Notes under the pieces: model-generated
Told to the model about the DNA's origin: nothing
Databases searched by the model: none
The model's input: the letters and a program-made list of their open reading frames with translations, nothing else
Position numbers and translations under genes: made by a program
In this document: in pieces, positions 43,951 to 52,759 of the stretch
How positions within the stretch are numbered: the first letter of the stretch is position 1
Layout of the letters: each line of letters opens with the position of its first letter
From: Vibrio sp. 14G-20
GTDB taxonomy: Bacteria > Pseudomonadota > Gammaproteobacteria > Enterobacterales > Vibrionaceae
DNA length: 64,000 nt
NCBI RefSeq assembly: GCF_026241515.1
Contig: NZ_JAPHPW010000017.1
Location: 1 to 64,000, forward strand
Direction: 5' to 3'

Positions 43951-44739
43951 TTACAGCTGCTGGTTAACAAAGCTCATCATCTTGTCTACCGACGAGATAA
44001 CTTTCGAGTTCATTTCGTAAACACGTTGAGCCTCGATCATATTCACTAGCTCTTCGGTTACGTTTACGTTCGATGTTTCTAGCATCGACTGGCGGATGTT
44101 ACCTAGGCCATCAAAACCCGGAACACCTTCTTGTGGGTCACCACTTGCACCTGTCGGCAAGTAAAGGTTTTGACCGACTGGTTCTAAACCACCTGGGTTT
44201 ACGAAGTCTGTAATTGTGATTTGACCAACTACGACGTTGTTTTGCTCACCACGAAGACGAACCGATACTTCACCGTCGTTACCTACTGTCACCGAGATCG
44301 CGTCTTCAGGGATAACGATTTCAGGTTGCAAAGGGTAACCTTGACCCGATGTTACGATTGCGCCGTCACCGTTCAGAGTGAACTGACCATTACGGCTGTA
44401 GCCTGTTTCACCGTCTGGCATCTCAACTTGGAAGAAGCCATCGCCTTCAATCATCATATCTAGGCTGTTCGACGTTGTTTGTGCGTTACCGTGCGTGTGA
44501 ACCTTTTGAGTAGCCACTACTTTAGAACCAGCACCCAACATCAAACCACTTGGCAATTCAGTGTTCTGAGACGATTGGCCACCCGGTTGGTTAATGTTCT
44601 GGTAGAACAAATCTTCAAATACCGCACGACTCTTTTTGAAACCAATGGTTGAGGCGTTGGCAAGGTTGTTTGAAATTGTTGAGATATTGGTTTGTTGGGC
44701 ATCTAAGCCTGTTTTACTTACCCATAATGCTGGATGCAT
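43951..44739 (-). CDS. flgG: FlgG, distal rod protein
   Basis: FlgG builds the distal rod. The N-terminal rod motif (LWVSKTGLDAQQTNISTISNNLANASTIGFKKSRA) and the C-terminal SNVNVTEELVNMIEAQRVYEMNSKVI are classical. The 262-residue length is exact for the family. It lies 21 bases after flgF. Confidence 0.97.
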   Translation of the reverse strand: MHPALWVSKTGLDAQQTNISTISNNLANASTIGFKKSRAVFEDLFYQNINQPGGQSSQNTELPSGLMLGAGSKVVATQKVHTHGNAQTTSNSLDMMIEGDGFFQVEMPDGETGYSRNGQFTLNGDGAIVTSGQGYPLQPEIVIPEDAISVTVGNDGEVSVRLRGEQNNVVVGQITITDFVNPGGLEPVGQNLYLPTGASGDPQEGVPGFDGLGNIRQSMLETSNVNVTEELVNMIEAQRVYEMNSKVISSVDKMMSFVNQQL

Positions 44740-44760
44740 AGCAATTTCCTTTAAATTCTA

Positions 44761-45510
44761 TTAGCTCATACGAAGCAGTGAATCAGACGACTTGTCCATT
44801 TCCTCTGCTGTGCTCATCATCTTGACCTGCATTTCAAACTGACGTTGTAGGTCAATTAGGCTGGTCATTTCACCTACGGCATTTACGTTACTGCCTTCGA
44901 TAGCACCTTTTAGCAACGTTACCGCTGCATCTGCTTCGTATGCCTGATCTGGGTTTTTCGAACGGAATAGACCATTCGTATCTTTAAACAAACTTTGATT
45001 GTCTGGACGGACAAGCTTAATACGATCAACCACGGCCAATTCTTCAGCTGGAGCGCCTTGAGGAATGACTGAGATCGTACCGTCTGTACCAATTTCTACT
45101 TTACTGATTGGAATAGGCAACGTGATTGGTGCGTCGTTTTCACCAAGCACTAAGTGACCACTTGCGTTGGTTAGTAAACCGTTTTGATCAACCCTTAGGT
45201 TACCGTTACGTGTTAAACCTTCACGGCCAGTATTGTCCATAACTGAAATCCAACCATCACCTTGAATGGTGACATCTAGATCTCGGCCAGTAGTAACCAC
45301 ACTACCCTGAGCGAAATTATGTCCCGGACGCTCTGTCATGCTAAAAACACGAGTAGGCATGCCTTCACCATACGCTTGCATTGAACGTGCCTGTGCTAAA
45401 TCAGCACGGAAACCCGTTGTACTTACGTTGGCAAGGTTGTTTGCACGTAGCTGCAAAGCTTGCATATTTTGCTTAGCGCCACTCATGGCAAGAAACAGTG
45501 CGCGATCCAT
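44761..45510 (-). CDS. flgF: FlgF, proximal rod protein
   Basis: FlgF is a rod subunit of 249 residues starting MDRALFLAMSGAKQNM. The ATG at 45510 has GGAG 7 bases upstream and is 25 bases after the predicted sigma-54 start site; an upstream in-frame start at 45555 would overlap the promoter. The N-terminal rod motif (LQLRANNLANVSTTGFRADL) and C-terminal GSNVNAVGEMTSLIDLQRQFEMQ are present. Confidence 0.95.
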   Translation of the reverse strand: MDRALFLAMSGAKQNMQALQLRANNLANVSTTGFRADLAQARSMQAYGEGMPTRVFSMTERPGHNFAQGSVVTTGRDLDVTIQGDGWISVMDNTGREGLTRNGNLRVDQNGLLTNASGHLVLGENDAPITLPIPISKVEIGTDGTISVIPQGAPAEELAVVDRIKLVRPDNQSLFKDTNGLFRSKNPDQAYEADAAVTLLKGAIEGSNVNAVGEMTSLIDLQRQFEMQVKMMSTAEEMDKSSDSLLRMS

Positions 45511-45546
45511 AATTTTGCTCCAAAAATCATCTTCTGGGGCTAATAA

Positions 45547-45562
45547 AGCAAACACTGTGCCA
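45547..45562 (-). promoter_or_regulatory. Sigma-54 promoter for flgFGHIJ
   Basis: The minus strand reads TGGCACAGTGTTTGCT, a perfect TGGCAC-N5-TTGCT element. It is placed so that the message starts about 25 bases before flgF. Confidence 0.92.
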
Positions 45563-45701
45563 ATATTTTTAACTGTTATTTATCAATAATTTAAATAGAA
45601 AACGAACAAGAAAGGTGATCATCAAAGGATCATTCAGGAAGAATTGTTGCCAGTGGCATTACCGTGCGGCAATAGGGGCGGCAAATAAAAAGACAAACAA
45701 C

Positions 45702-45734
45702 AATACCCAATTCAATAACATTGAATTGGGTATT
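45702..45734 (-). terminator. Strong hairpin after flgE
   Basis: A perfect 14-bp stem AATACCCAATTCAA/TTGAATTGGGTATT with a five-base loop lies 27 bases after the flgE stop. On the minus strand a T-rich run (GTTGTTTGTCTTTTT) follows. It would end the flgBCDE message. Confidence 0.85.
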
Positions 45735-45761
45735 CGCAGATGATTCAAACGCTTTAAACGA

Positions 45762-47066
45762 TTAACGAATCTGAAGAATATTCTGTTGTAGCTGGTTGTG
45801 TACTTCTAGAGAACGCGAGTTCGCTTGGAAGTTACGTTGAGCAGAAATCAAATCAACCAGTTCTTGAGTCATATCGATGTTCGACTGCTCTAGAGAGCCG
45901 TTGTTGATGCTACCAAATGAACCTTTGTTCGATTCACCCCAGATCTTATCACCAGAGTAACTAGTAGAATCCCATTGCGTGCCGCCTTTCTTATCCAGGC
46001 CTTGCTCATTAGGTACACGTACCAAACCAACACGACCAAGCATCACGTTTTCACCATTTGAGTAAGTACCTAGAACACTGCCGGCTTCATCAAAATCAAC
46101 CTTAGTAAGGAAACCCGTGGTTGCACCATCTTCATCAAATTTAGTCAATTCAAATGGAGCAGCAAACTGAGTTGACGAGTCTAGACCGAAATTAAGTGTT
46201 TGAGTTACATCGGCACCATTTAAATCAATCGGAGTTGTACCTGCACCTAACTGCTCAGAAATAATCGGCTGACCGTTATTTAAATTCGCTAAAGTACCGT
46301 CATTGTTAAAGCGCATAGTGTGACCGATATGGCCTTGTGAATTTGTCGCATCACCACCGGTAATATTTACTGGCTTCTCACCTTCACCATCAGTCATGGT
46401 GTAATAAGTTTGCCAAGTATTAGGTTGGGTTTGATCTTTGAGGTAGTAAGTCGTTAACTTGTAAGACTGCCCCATTGAATCGTATACCGTCGAAGATGTT
46501 GAACGATTATAAGTATCAGAATCATTGAAGTTAAACGCAGCCGGGTCTTTAAGATCACCATTAGCAGGAAGGTTAACTCCTACTTCAATATTACCGGTTT
46601 GCTTTGGCTTACCAAACTCAGCAGGAATGCTTAATGGCTTTGGGGCATATGAAGATACTTCACCACTTTCAGGATCAACTGCATAACCAAGAAGAAATTC
46701 ATCATTTGAGGTTACCATGTAGTTATCTTTATTTAGGTGAAATGCTCCATTACGAGTTAATTCATTAATCTCTGGCACCATACGATCTTTAGCTACAGCA
46801 AAGAAACCAGTACCACTAACTCTCAAATCCATTGGGTTGTTGGTATAAATACTTGAACCTTCATGGAACTGTTGTGCAACTTTGCTAGCTTGCGCACCGC
46901 CACCTGGGGTGGTTTTTCCGTTAGTGAACAACGAGCTTGAATAAACATCACCAAACTCCGCACGAGACTCTTTAAAGCCAAATGTGTTTGCGTTCGCAAT
47001 GTTATTACTGGTTGTATTCAGGTCTAGTTGTGCAGCGGATAGACCGCTTAAAGCTACATATGACAT
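45762..47066 (-). CDS. flgE: FlgE, hook protein
   Basis: FlgE polymerises into the hook. The N-terminal SYVALSGLSAAQLDLNTTSNNIANANTFGFKESR and C-terminal SNIDMTQELVDLISAQRNFQANSRSL motifs flank the surface-exposed middle domains. The 434-residue length is typical. It is the last gene of the flgBCDE unit, 50 bases after flgD. Confidence 0.97.
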   Translation of the reverse strand: MSYVALSGLSAAQLDLNTTSNNIANANTFGFKESRAEFGDVYSSSLFTNGKTTPGGGAQASKVAQQFHEGSSIYTNNPMDLRVSGTGFFAVAKDRMVPEINELTRNGAFHLNKDNYMVTSNDEFLLGYAVDPESGEVSSYAPKPLSIPAEFGKPKQTGNIEVGVNLPANGDLKDPAAFNFNDSDTYNRSTSSTVYDSMGQSYKLTTYYLKDQTQPNTWQTYYTMTDGEGEKPVNITGGDATNSQGHIGHTMRFNNDGTLANLNNGQPIISEQLGAGTTPIDLNGADVTQTLNFGLDSSTQFAAPFELTKFDEDGATTGFLTKVDFDEAGSVLGTYSNGENVMLGRVGLVRVPNEQGLDKKGGTQWDSTSYSGDKIWGESNKGSFGSINNGSLEQSNIDMTQELVDLISAQRNFQANSRSLEVHNQLQQNILQIR

Positions 47067-47116
47067 TCCAATATTCTCCTAATCTCTCTAGCTAGCATAA
47101 TCACTCTTTTAAAGTG

Positions 47117-47830
47117 TTACGCTTTACCAACTTCTAGTACTTCAGCAAGTCGTACTGGCGATGTGAAACCAGCCAGATTGAGTAGTACGTTGCCATCACC
47201 CTTACCAAGAAGCACACTGTTCACGTTCGCATAACTGGACACTTGGAACTCTGTGTTCTCACCATCCAATAAACCTGACGCTTTCACGTTGTATTTACCG
47301 GCCGGCAATGGGTTACCGTCTTCGTCTTTTCCGTCCCATTCAACACGTGTATCACCTGATGGTTTAGAGCCGATATCAAAAGTGCGAACCAATTGGCCAA
47401 CTTCGTTCTCAACACGGACCATTACATTTTCCATTGCTTGAGGAAGTTTAACCATTGACGCCATACCGCCATCACCGGGTTTTACACCTGCCGCACCAGG
47501 AACCAATACATCGCGGCCAACCAAAGAGGATGCCTGCAGTGCTTGGTTAGAGGTCATTGATGAATTCAAGCTTTCAAACTGTGTATTCATTTTGCCAATG
47601 CCATCTACGGTCGCAAATGAAGCCATTTGCGCAATCATCTGGTCATTGCTAACCGGCTTAAAAGGGTCTTGTTGTGCTAATTGCTTAGTCAACAAAGATA
47701 AGAAATCTTCTTGTTTAAGATCCTGCTTACCTGTTGTTTCGTCGGGCTTTTTAGCGCCATCTTGAAGACTCTTCAGCTGGTCAACATAGGACAAGCCGCT
47801 TTGACCAACATTGTTGTTGATTCCAGCCAT
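47117..47830 (-). CDS. flgD: FlgD, hook cap protein
   Basis: FlgD is the scaffold that caps the growing hook. The N-terminal export and capping region (KQDLKQEDFLSLLTKQLAQQDPFKPVSNDQMIAQMASF) is followed by a FlgD Ig-like domain with VEWDGKDEDGNPLPAGKYNV. The 237-residue length is normal. It lies 17 bases after flgC. Confidence 0.97.
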   Translation of the reverse strand: MAGINNNVGQSGLSYVDQLKSLQDGAKKPDETTGKQDLKQEDFLSLLTKQLAQQDPFKPVSNDQMIAQMASFATVDGIGKMNTQFESLNSSMTSNQALQASSLVGRDVLVPGAAGVKPGDGGMASMVKLPQAMENVMVRVENEVGQLVRTFDIGSKPSGDTRVEWDGKDEDGNPLPAGKYNVKASGLLDGENTEFQVSSYANVNSVLLGKGDGNVLLNLAGFTSPVRLAEVLEVGKA

Positions 47831-47847
47831 GTGCTACCTCCTTATCC

Positions 47848-48261
47848 TTATTGACCCATCTGCAGCGTACGCAGCAGCATTTGTTTACTCGAGTCAGCAA
47901 CCTGCACGTTTGTTTGGTACGCACGTGATGCCGAAATCATGTTTGCCATTTCTTCCATAACGTTCACGTTAGGCTTGTAGATATAGCCTTCGTTGTTCGC
48001 TAATGGGTGATCCGGGTTGTACTCCGCACTAAGCGGCTTATCGCTTTCAACAATACCTAATACTTTCACAGGCACAGTGTGACCACTGTTGCGTGCTTTA
48101 TTTAACTCAGCGCCGAACACTGCGTGACGAGCCTTGTAAGTTTCTTCAGCAGAACTACTTACACTATCCGCGTTCGCAAGGTTACTCGAGGTCGTATTTA
48201 GACGAACAGATTCAGCACTCATCGCAGAACCAGTTACATTGAATACATTGAATAAACTCAT
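47848..48261 (-). CDS. flgC: FlgC, proximal rod protein
   Basis: This 137-residue rod subunit has the N-terminal MSLFNVFNVTGSAMSAESVRLNTTSSNLANADSV and C-terminal PNVNVMEEMANMISASRAYQTNV motifs. It lies 4 bases after flgB. Confidence 0.97.
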   Translation of the reverse strand: MSLFNVFNVTGSAMSAESVRLNTTSSNLANADSVSSSAEETYKARHAVFGAELNKARNSGHTVPVKVLGIVESDKPLSAEYNPDHPLANNEGYIYKPNVNVMEEMANMISASRAYQTNVQVADSSKQMLLRTLQMGQ

Positions 48262-48265
48262 CTAA

Positions 48266-48661
48266 TTATTCCCCTTTAATCGCTTTAGTTAAATTCTTGA
48301 ACTTACTTCCTAAGAAGTCGAGAGAGGCTTGATGCCTAATTTGGTTTTGCATGAAAAGGTTTCTTTCCAAATCCAAATCAACCGTGTTGCCATCTCCTGT
48401 ATCAGGTTGTGTAGGAATTCGATACTTCGTTTCCCCGATCACCGTTGTTGAGGCAGAAATGTGCCGACCATCTGTACGGCTAAGACCAATACTTGCCCCA
48501 GAACTTGCCGCTTGCAGTGATTTCTTAAAGTCTAATCCTTTTGCTTTATACCCAGGCGTGTTGGCTTGCGCGATATTGGTGGAAAGCACCTCAGCGTTAC
48601 GCTCACGTACACCAACCGTGTGTTGGTGAATGCCCAAAGCATTGTCAAAAGAAATAGCCAT
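48266..48661 (-). CDS. flgB: FlgB, proximal rod protein
   Basis: This 131-residue rod subunit begins MAISFDNALGIHQHTVGVRERNAEVLSTNIAQANTPGYKA, and the C-terminal half carries DGNTVDLDLERNLFMQNQIRHQASLDFL. It opens the flgBCDE unit, 42 bases after a sigma-54 element. Confidence 0.96.
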   Translation of the reverse strand: MAISFDNALGIHQHTVGVRERNAEVLSTNIAQANTPGYKAKGLDFKKSLQAASSGASIGLSRTDGRHISASTTVIGETKYRIPTQPDTGDGNTVDLDLERNLFMQNQIRHQASLDFLGSKFKNLTKAIKGE

Positions 48662-48702
48662 GTAAACCTCAACTCAAGAACTGACTGTTATGAGATAACC
48701 AA

Positions 48703-48718
48703 AGCAATATATATACCA
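48703..48718 (-). promoter_or_regulatory. Sigma-54 promoter for flgBCDE
   Basis: The minus strand reads TGGTATATATATTGCT with the GG and GC doublets 10 bases apart and TTGCT intact. The start is expected near 48692, 30 bases before flgB. Confidence 0.82.
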
Positions 48719-48844
48719 ACTTTTAAAGCAAAGCGGGCTATCAATACTTTTACAGGTTACTCTTGGGTAAACTTGCAATATACAAGCCAAAAAATAGAGT
48801 AAATTGGAATGTCACTCTGACTTAAAGATATAGCTTAAGCAGGA

Positions 48845-48876
48845 AAAAGAAAACCCAGCACTTGGCTGGGTTTTAA
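48845..48876 (-). terminator. Terminator after cheR
   Basis: AAAACCCAGC/GCTGGGTTTT (48850-48874) forms a 10-bp stem with a five-base loop and on the minus strand is followed by CTTTTTCC. It ends the cheV-cheR message. Confidence 0.9.
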
Positions 48877-48916
48877 ATTTAGATGGTAACGTTACACCTA
48901 ATATCGGTGCCGCTCG

Positions 48917-49744
48917 TTACTTTAATTTATAGATGATGCCTGGATTACAGCGAACCATTTCAAAACGATCCGTTAAGCCTGTTAACGATTCAGACGCACC
49001 CAATAGTAAGTAACCACCAGGATTCAGGCTATTTGCCATCTGGTTAAGTACCTTTGACTTCATATCAGGCGAGAAATAAATAAGCACGTTACGACAGAAA
49101 ATGATGTCGAACTTGCCTAACAATGCATAGCTGTCCATCAGGTTCTGAGGGCGGAAGTTCACCATGCGCTTGACGTTATCTTTCACTTTCATACGGCCAT
49201 CGCCCGCATCTTCAAAGAAAGTACGACGACGTTCAGGAGAAAGCCCACGTCCCAATGCTAGGTTGTCGTAAGCGCCAGTGCGGCACATATCTAACATACT
49301 TGCTGAAATGTCAGTTGCGGTAATCGATACATTTGGCAGCATACCTGGCTTACGAGCTTGAGTTTCAAGAATCGTCATTGCCATTGAGTACGCTTCTTGG
49401 CCTGAAGAGCTTGCCGCAGACCAAATCTTAATAGGACGTTTATTTGCCGCTATTTCCGGTAGAAGCTTATCCGCAAGTACAGCAAACGGGTAAGTATCAC
49501 GGAACCAAAGTGTCTCGTTCGTCGTCATGGCATCGACAGCAGCCACACGCAGCTCACGGTTTCGGCCTGTTACTACATCTCTCAACAAATCAGATAACGA
49601 AGCTAACTTAAACTTCGTTACTAATGGGCTTAGACGACTGCGCACTAAGTACTGCTTGCTGTCACCTAATACAATGCCACATTGAGATTCTAAGAAACGG
49701 CTGAAATCGCGATACTCTTGATCACTTATTGTTATAGCAGTCAT
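48917..49744 (-). CDS. cheR: CheR, chemoreceptor methyltransferase
   Basis: CheR methylates receptor glutamates using S-adenosylmethionine. The N-terminal helical domain (1-75) is followed by the methyltransferase core, with TTNETLWFRD, the SAM-binding KIWSAASSSGQEAYSMAM, and FDIIFCRNVLIYF. The 275-residue length is standard. It is 11 bases after cheV. Confidence 0.97.
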   Translation of the reverse strand: MTAITISDQEYRDFSRFLESQCGIVLGDSKQYLVRSRLSPLVTKFKLASLSDLLRDVVTGRNRELRVAAVDAMTTNETLWFRDTYPFAVLADKLLPEIAANKRPIKIWSAASSSGQEAYSMAMTILETQARKPGMLPNVSITATDISASMLDMCRTGAYDNLALGRGLSPERRRTFFEDAGDGRMKVKDNVKRMVNFRPQNLMDSYALLGKFDIIFCRNVLIYFSPDMKSKVLNQMANSLNPGGYLLLGASESLTGLTDRFEMVRCNPGIIYKLK

Positions 49745-49755
49745 TAATGTCTCTT

Positions 49756-50682
49756 TTAGTTAGTTAACGCAGCTTTTACCGCTGCACCAAGCTCATCCGG
49801 GTTGAATTTAGCGATGAAGGAGTTAGCTCCAACACGCTCAACCATGGCTTGGTTAAATACACCACTCAACGATGAGTGTAAAATTACGTATAAATCTTTA
49901 AGTTCGGCGTGACGACGAATCTCAGCAGTCAGCGTGTATCCATCCATTTCTGGCATTTCGATATCAGAAATCACCAATGAAATCTGATCGTAAATACTGC
50001 CTTCTGATGACATCTGCATCAGCTTCTCATAGGCTTCTTTACCATCCTTCACCGAGATAACTTCAAAACCAATCGACTCAATAGCACGCTGAACCTGCTT
50101 ACGAGCAACGGTCGAGTCATCAGCAATCAAGATGCGGCGAACCAGTTCTTTCTCTTGTTCTACTTTCGCAATATCTTCAGCAATCTTGCTGTCCATTGTT
50201 TCATCAACAGGAGAAATTTCTGCAAGGATCTTCTCAACATCAAGAATTTCTACCAATTCATTATCAATGTTGGTTACCGCTGTCAGGTAGTTAGCTCTAC
50301 CTGCGCCATCTGGCGGCGGAAGAATCGATTCCCAGTGCATGTTAATAATGCGCTCTACTGAACTGACCAAGAAACCTTGAATGGTTCGGTTAAACTCAGA
50401 GATAACCACAAAACACTTTTCAACATCCGTTGTAGGACGGCCACCAATCGCTAAGCTCAAGTCGATCACAGAGATCGTTTGGCCACGAATGTGTGCTACA
50501 CCTTTAACCAGTGGGTTCAAGTTTGGCATCTTTGTCAGCTTAGGGCATTGAAGCACTTCTTTTACTTTAAAGACATTAATGCCGTAACGCTGACGCCCCA
50601 TTAGGCGAAAGGTTAGTAATTCTAATCGGTTTTGACCGACGAGTTGCGTACGCTGATTCACCGAATCAAGAATACCCGTCAT
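49756..50682 (-). CDS. cheV: CheV, CheW-receiver coupling protein
   Basis: CheV joins an N-terminal CheW domain (about 15-160) to a receiver domain (about 182-308). The phospho-acceptor is Asp240 in VISDIEMPEMDG. It acts as a coupling protein and adaptation or phosphate-sink element in receptor arrays. It is transcribed divergently from flgA, with 77 bases between the starts. Confidence 0.97.
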   Translation of the reverse strand: MTGILDSVNQRTQLVGQNRLELLTFRLMGRQRYGINVFKVKEVLQCPKLTKMPNLNPLVKGVAHIRGQTISVIDLSLAIGGRPTTDVEKCFVVISEFNRTIQGFLVSSVERIINMHWESILPPPDGAGRANYLTAVTNIDNELVEILDVEKILAEISPVDETMDSKIAEDIAKVEQEKELVRRILIADDSTVARKQVQRAIESIGFEVISVKDGKEAYEKLMQMSSEGSIYDQISLVISDIEMPEMDGYTLTAEIRRHAELKDLYVILHSSLSGVFNQAMVERVGANSFIAKFNPDELGAAVKAALTN

Positions 50683-50730
50683 GAGCTCATCTCCATATCA
50701 AACTTTTTTGTATAAAAAGTGTTAGTCTAC

Positions 50731-50746
50731 TGCAGGCTACGAACCA
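50731..50746 (-). promoter_or_regulatory. Possible sigma-54 promoter for cheV
   Basis: The minus strand reads TGGTTCGTAGCCTGCA. The GG-N10-GC spacing is right, but the inner bases depart from TGGCAC and TTGCA, so this is a weaker candidate than the others. Confidence 0.35.
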
Positions 50747-50759
50747 CCAGAGAAACGGA

Positions 50760-51506
50760 ATGACGTATTATAAAACAAATTTGCCACCTCTTTCCATAGC
50801 AATGTGTAGAGCTACTTTTAAAACTGTCGCTAAGTTTATCGGCATTTTATCAATATTGTTTAGTTTTTTTGTACAAGCTGCGACCCCAGAACAAATTGAG
50901 ATGATTCAGTCTGCAGCGGAGCAACACATCCTTGATACCGTTGAACAGCCACGAGGCGGCGAACTCTTTGTTAATTCAGCAAATGTTGACTCAAGAATCA
51001 AAGCAACAAACTGCCCAGTGCCTTTAGAGACCAGCGCCTCAACCACCACCAATACCCGCAGCAGTATTACGGTTTTAGTGCAATGTGTTCCTGATGAGTG
51101 GCGAGTTTATGTACCGGTACGTCTTTCTATGTCGGTGCCCCTTGTCACGACAACCAGAGCACTAGCGAGAGGCGAAATTGTCGGTCAATACGATGTGACC
51201 ACCGCGATGATTTCTCTTAACAAGTTTCGTCGCCAAGGTTTCACAGCCCCAGAGCAAGTCGTCGGTGCCAAGGTTAAAAAGAACCTAAGACCGGGAGATG
51301 TTGTTGAAAGAGGTGATATCTGTGTCGTATGTCGAAACGAGAAGGTTATCATACAGGCAGTAAAAGGTGGCATGACCATTACCACCAAAGGAACTGCGCT
51401 TGCCGATGGATCTATGGGTGATCAAGTAAGAGTGAAAAATGATAAATCACAGCGTATAATTGAAGGGATTGTTACCAGCATGTCTGAAGTCACGGTTTAC
51501 TTTTAA
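50760..51506 (+). CDS. flgA: FlgA, P-ring assembly chaperone
   Basis: FlgA is the periplasmic chaperone for FlgI. A long signal peptide (KFIGILSILFSFFVQA, cleavage near residue 40) precedes the N-terminal domain and a C-terminal SAF domain (VTTTRALARGEIVGQYDV, VGAKVKKNLRPGDVV, GMTITTKGTALADGSMGDQVRVKN). The start at 50760 gives 248 residues; a second ATG at 50802 would still leave a signal peptide and cannot be excluded. Confidence 0.94.
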   Translation: MTYYKTNLPPLSIAMCRATFKTVAKFIGILSILFSFFVQAATPEQIEMIQSAAEQHILDTVEQPRGGELFVNSANVDSRIKATNCPVPLETSASTTTNTRSSITVLVQCVPDEWRVYVPVRLSMSVPLVTTTRALARGEIVGQYDVTTAMISLNKFRRQGFTAPEQVVGAKVKKNLRPGDVVERGDICVVCRNEKVIIQAVKGGMTITTKGTALADGSMGDQVRVKNDKSQRIIEGIVTSMSEVTVYF

Positions 51507-51617
51507 CGCTTTACTTCTAAATGGGTGGTAATCATTAGTGATTTTACTCTCAATTCTAACGCTAAATATTACAGCTGCCGTGTTTTGTCCCTTTTCGACT
51601 ATTGGGCTAAAAATTGC

Positions 51618-51644
51618 TAAAGTAATCGAACCCTTGGTCGATAT
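51618..51644 (+). promoter_or_regulatory. Sigma-28 promoter for flgMN
   Basis: TAAA (51618-51621), 15 bases, then GTCGATAT (51637-51644) match the FliA consensus at 6 of 8 positions of the -10 part with exact spacing. The start would be near 51652, 34 bases before flgM. It implies that FliA drives its own anti-sigma gene. Confidence 0.75.
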
Positions 51645-51685
51645 TGACTGTACAGGTTCCCATTTTTGAAGAAAAAGGCTTAACT

Positions 51686-52003
51686 ATGGCAGGCATCGAT
51701 AATATTCGTTCAGGGCAAACCCTAACGACCACTAACCGTTCAGCAGTGCGCTCTGATTCTAGTTCTGAGGCATCGCGCTCTGATGTATCAACTAAATCAC
51801 CAGTAAGCAAAGATGCGGTTTCACTGAGCCAACAAGGCAAAGCGATTGGTCAGCTCCATCAAGATATGGCTGCACAGCCAAGCTTTGATTCTGTGAAAGT
51901 AGCAGCGATCAAAGAAGCGATTTCGAACGGTTCATACACTGTCGATCCAGAAAAACTGGCAGACAACATGATCAAGTTCGAAGATGAATTAAAAGGTCTT
52001 TAA
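51686..52003 (+). CDS. flgM: FlgM, anti-sigma-28 factor
   Basis: FlgM binds FliA until the hook is finished and is then exported. The 105-residue protein is disordered and Ser/Thr-rich at the N-terminus. Its C-terminal FliA-binding region has KVAAIKEAISNGSYTVDPEKLADNMIKFE. The ATG at 51686 (MAGIDNIRSG) has AAGG 7 bases upstream. A longer frame from 51644 overlaps the sigma-28 promoter and is rejected. Confidence 0.96.
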   Translation: MAGIDNIRSGQTLTTTNRSAVRSDSSSEASRSDVSTKSPVSKDAVSLSQQGKAIGQLHQDMAAQPSFDSVKVAAIKEAISNGSYTVDPEKLADNMIKFEDELKGL

Positions 52004-52069
52004 GCCAGCACTCACTTTTGATTGAAGCGATTGTCTTAAAGAACACGAGGTTATGAATAGGTTTACATT

Positions 52070-52495
52070 ATGGCGGCACTAGCAGATTTAGTTAATTTTC
52101 AACTTCAAAATGCCAAAGCCTTATCTGAATTATTAAGTTCAGAGAAAACCGCTATTACGAGCCGACAATCAAACGATATTGAGCGAATTGCCAAAGACAA
52201 AGTGATCCTTGTTGAACAGCTAAGATCAACCGATCAACGAATCGCAGCCCATACCAACATATCAGAATTGACCGAGAATCCTGAACTCGCTCAGTTAGTT
52301 ACAAAGATCCAGTCCATAGTGCACGATTGCCAGCAAGCGAACCTTGTGAATGGCGAAGCCTTGAATCGAGCACAGCTTAGCTTCAAAAAACTCAGCAATA
52401 TGATGCAACAAAGCCACGGGAAAATTGGCATGACCTACAATGCCGGTGGTCAAACGCATACTATCTCTACGTTGGGAACCAACGTAAAAGCCTAG
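52070..52495 (+). CDS. flgN: FlgN, FlgK/FlgL export chaperone
   Basis: This 141-residue helical protein starts MAALADLVNFQLQNAKALSELLSSEKTAI, the FlgN pattern. FlgN binds the C-termini of FlgK and FlgL for export. It lies 66 bases after flgM in the same unit, the usual Vibrio arrangement. Confidence 0.94.
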   Translation: MAALADLVNFQLQNAKALSELLSSEKTAITSRQSNDIERIAKDKVILVEQLRSTDQRIAAHTNISELTENPELAQLVTKIQSIVHDCQQANLVNGEALNRAQLSFKKLSNMMQQSHGKIGMTYNAGGQTHTISTLGTNVKA

Positions 52496-52537
52496 TTAAG
52501 TCTCCCTCTTCAGTAATACCCCTTATTAACCTTCTGC

Positions 52538-52561
52538 CTGTATCTGTATCTGTATCTGTAT
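52538..52561. repeat. (CTGTAT)4 tandem repeat
   Basis: Four perfect copies of CTGTAT lie 42 bases after the flgN stop, in non-coding DNA. Confidence 0.92.
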
Positions 52562-52637
52562 CCCAGACTATTCCTGTCGTTATCCCTTATCAAAACGTCT
52601 AATTCAGCCTTTGAGCGCCCTGACAAAATCGATAAAT

Positions 52638-52673
52638 AAAAAGCGGCAAGTATCTTCATACTTGCCGCTTTTT
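52638..52673. terminator. Bidirectional terminator between flgN and flgP
   Basis: The 11-bp stem GCGGCAAGTAT/ATACTTGCCGC with a four-base loop is flanked by five A on the left and five T on the right. It serves both converging units. Confidence 0.95.
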
Positions 52674-52759
52674 ATTCATATCAGTTATTGGTTGCCGATA
52701 CGCCACCTGGAAAGCGAGTGGCAGCCAATATCATTGAATATTCAATTCAAACACCGAAA

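Larger units (their letters stand above)
52496..52759. other. Convergent intergenic region with short repeat
   Basis: These 264 bases separate converging flgN and flgP. They hold a (CTGTAT)4 tandem repeat (52538-52561) and a bidirectional terminator (52638-52673). No gene was seen. Confidence 0.85.
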
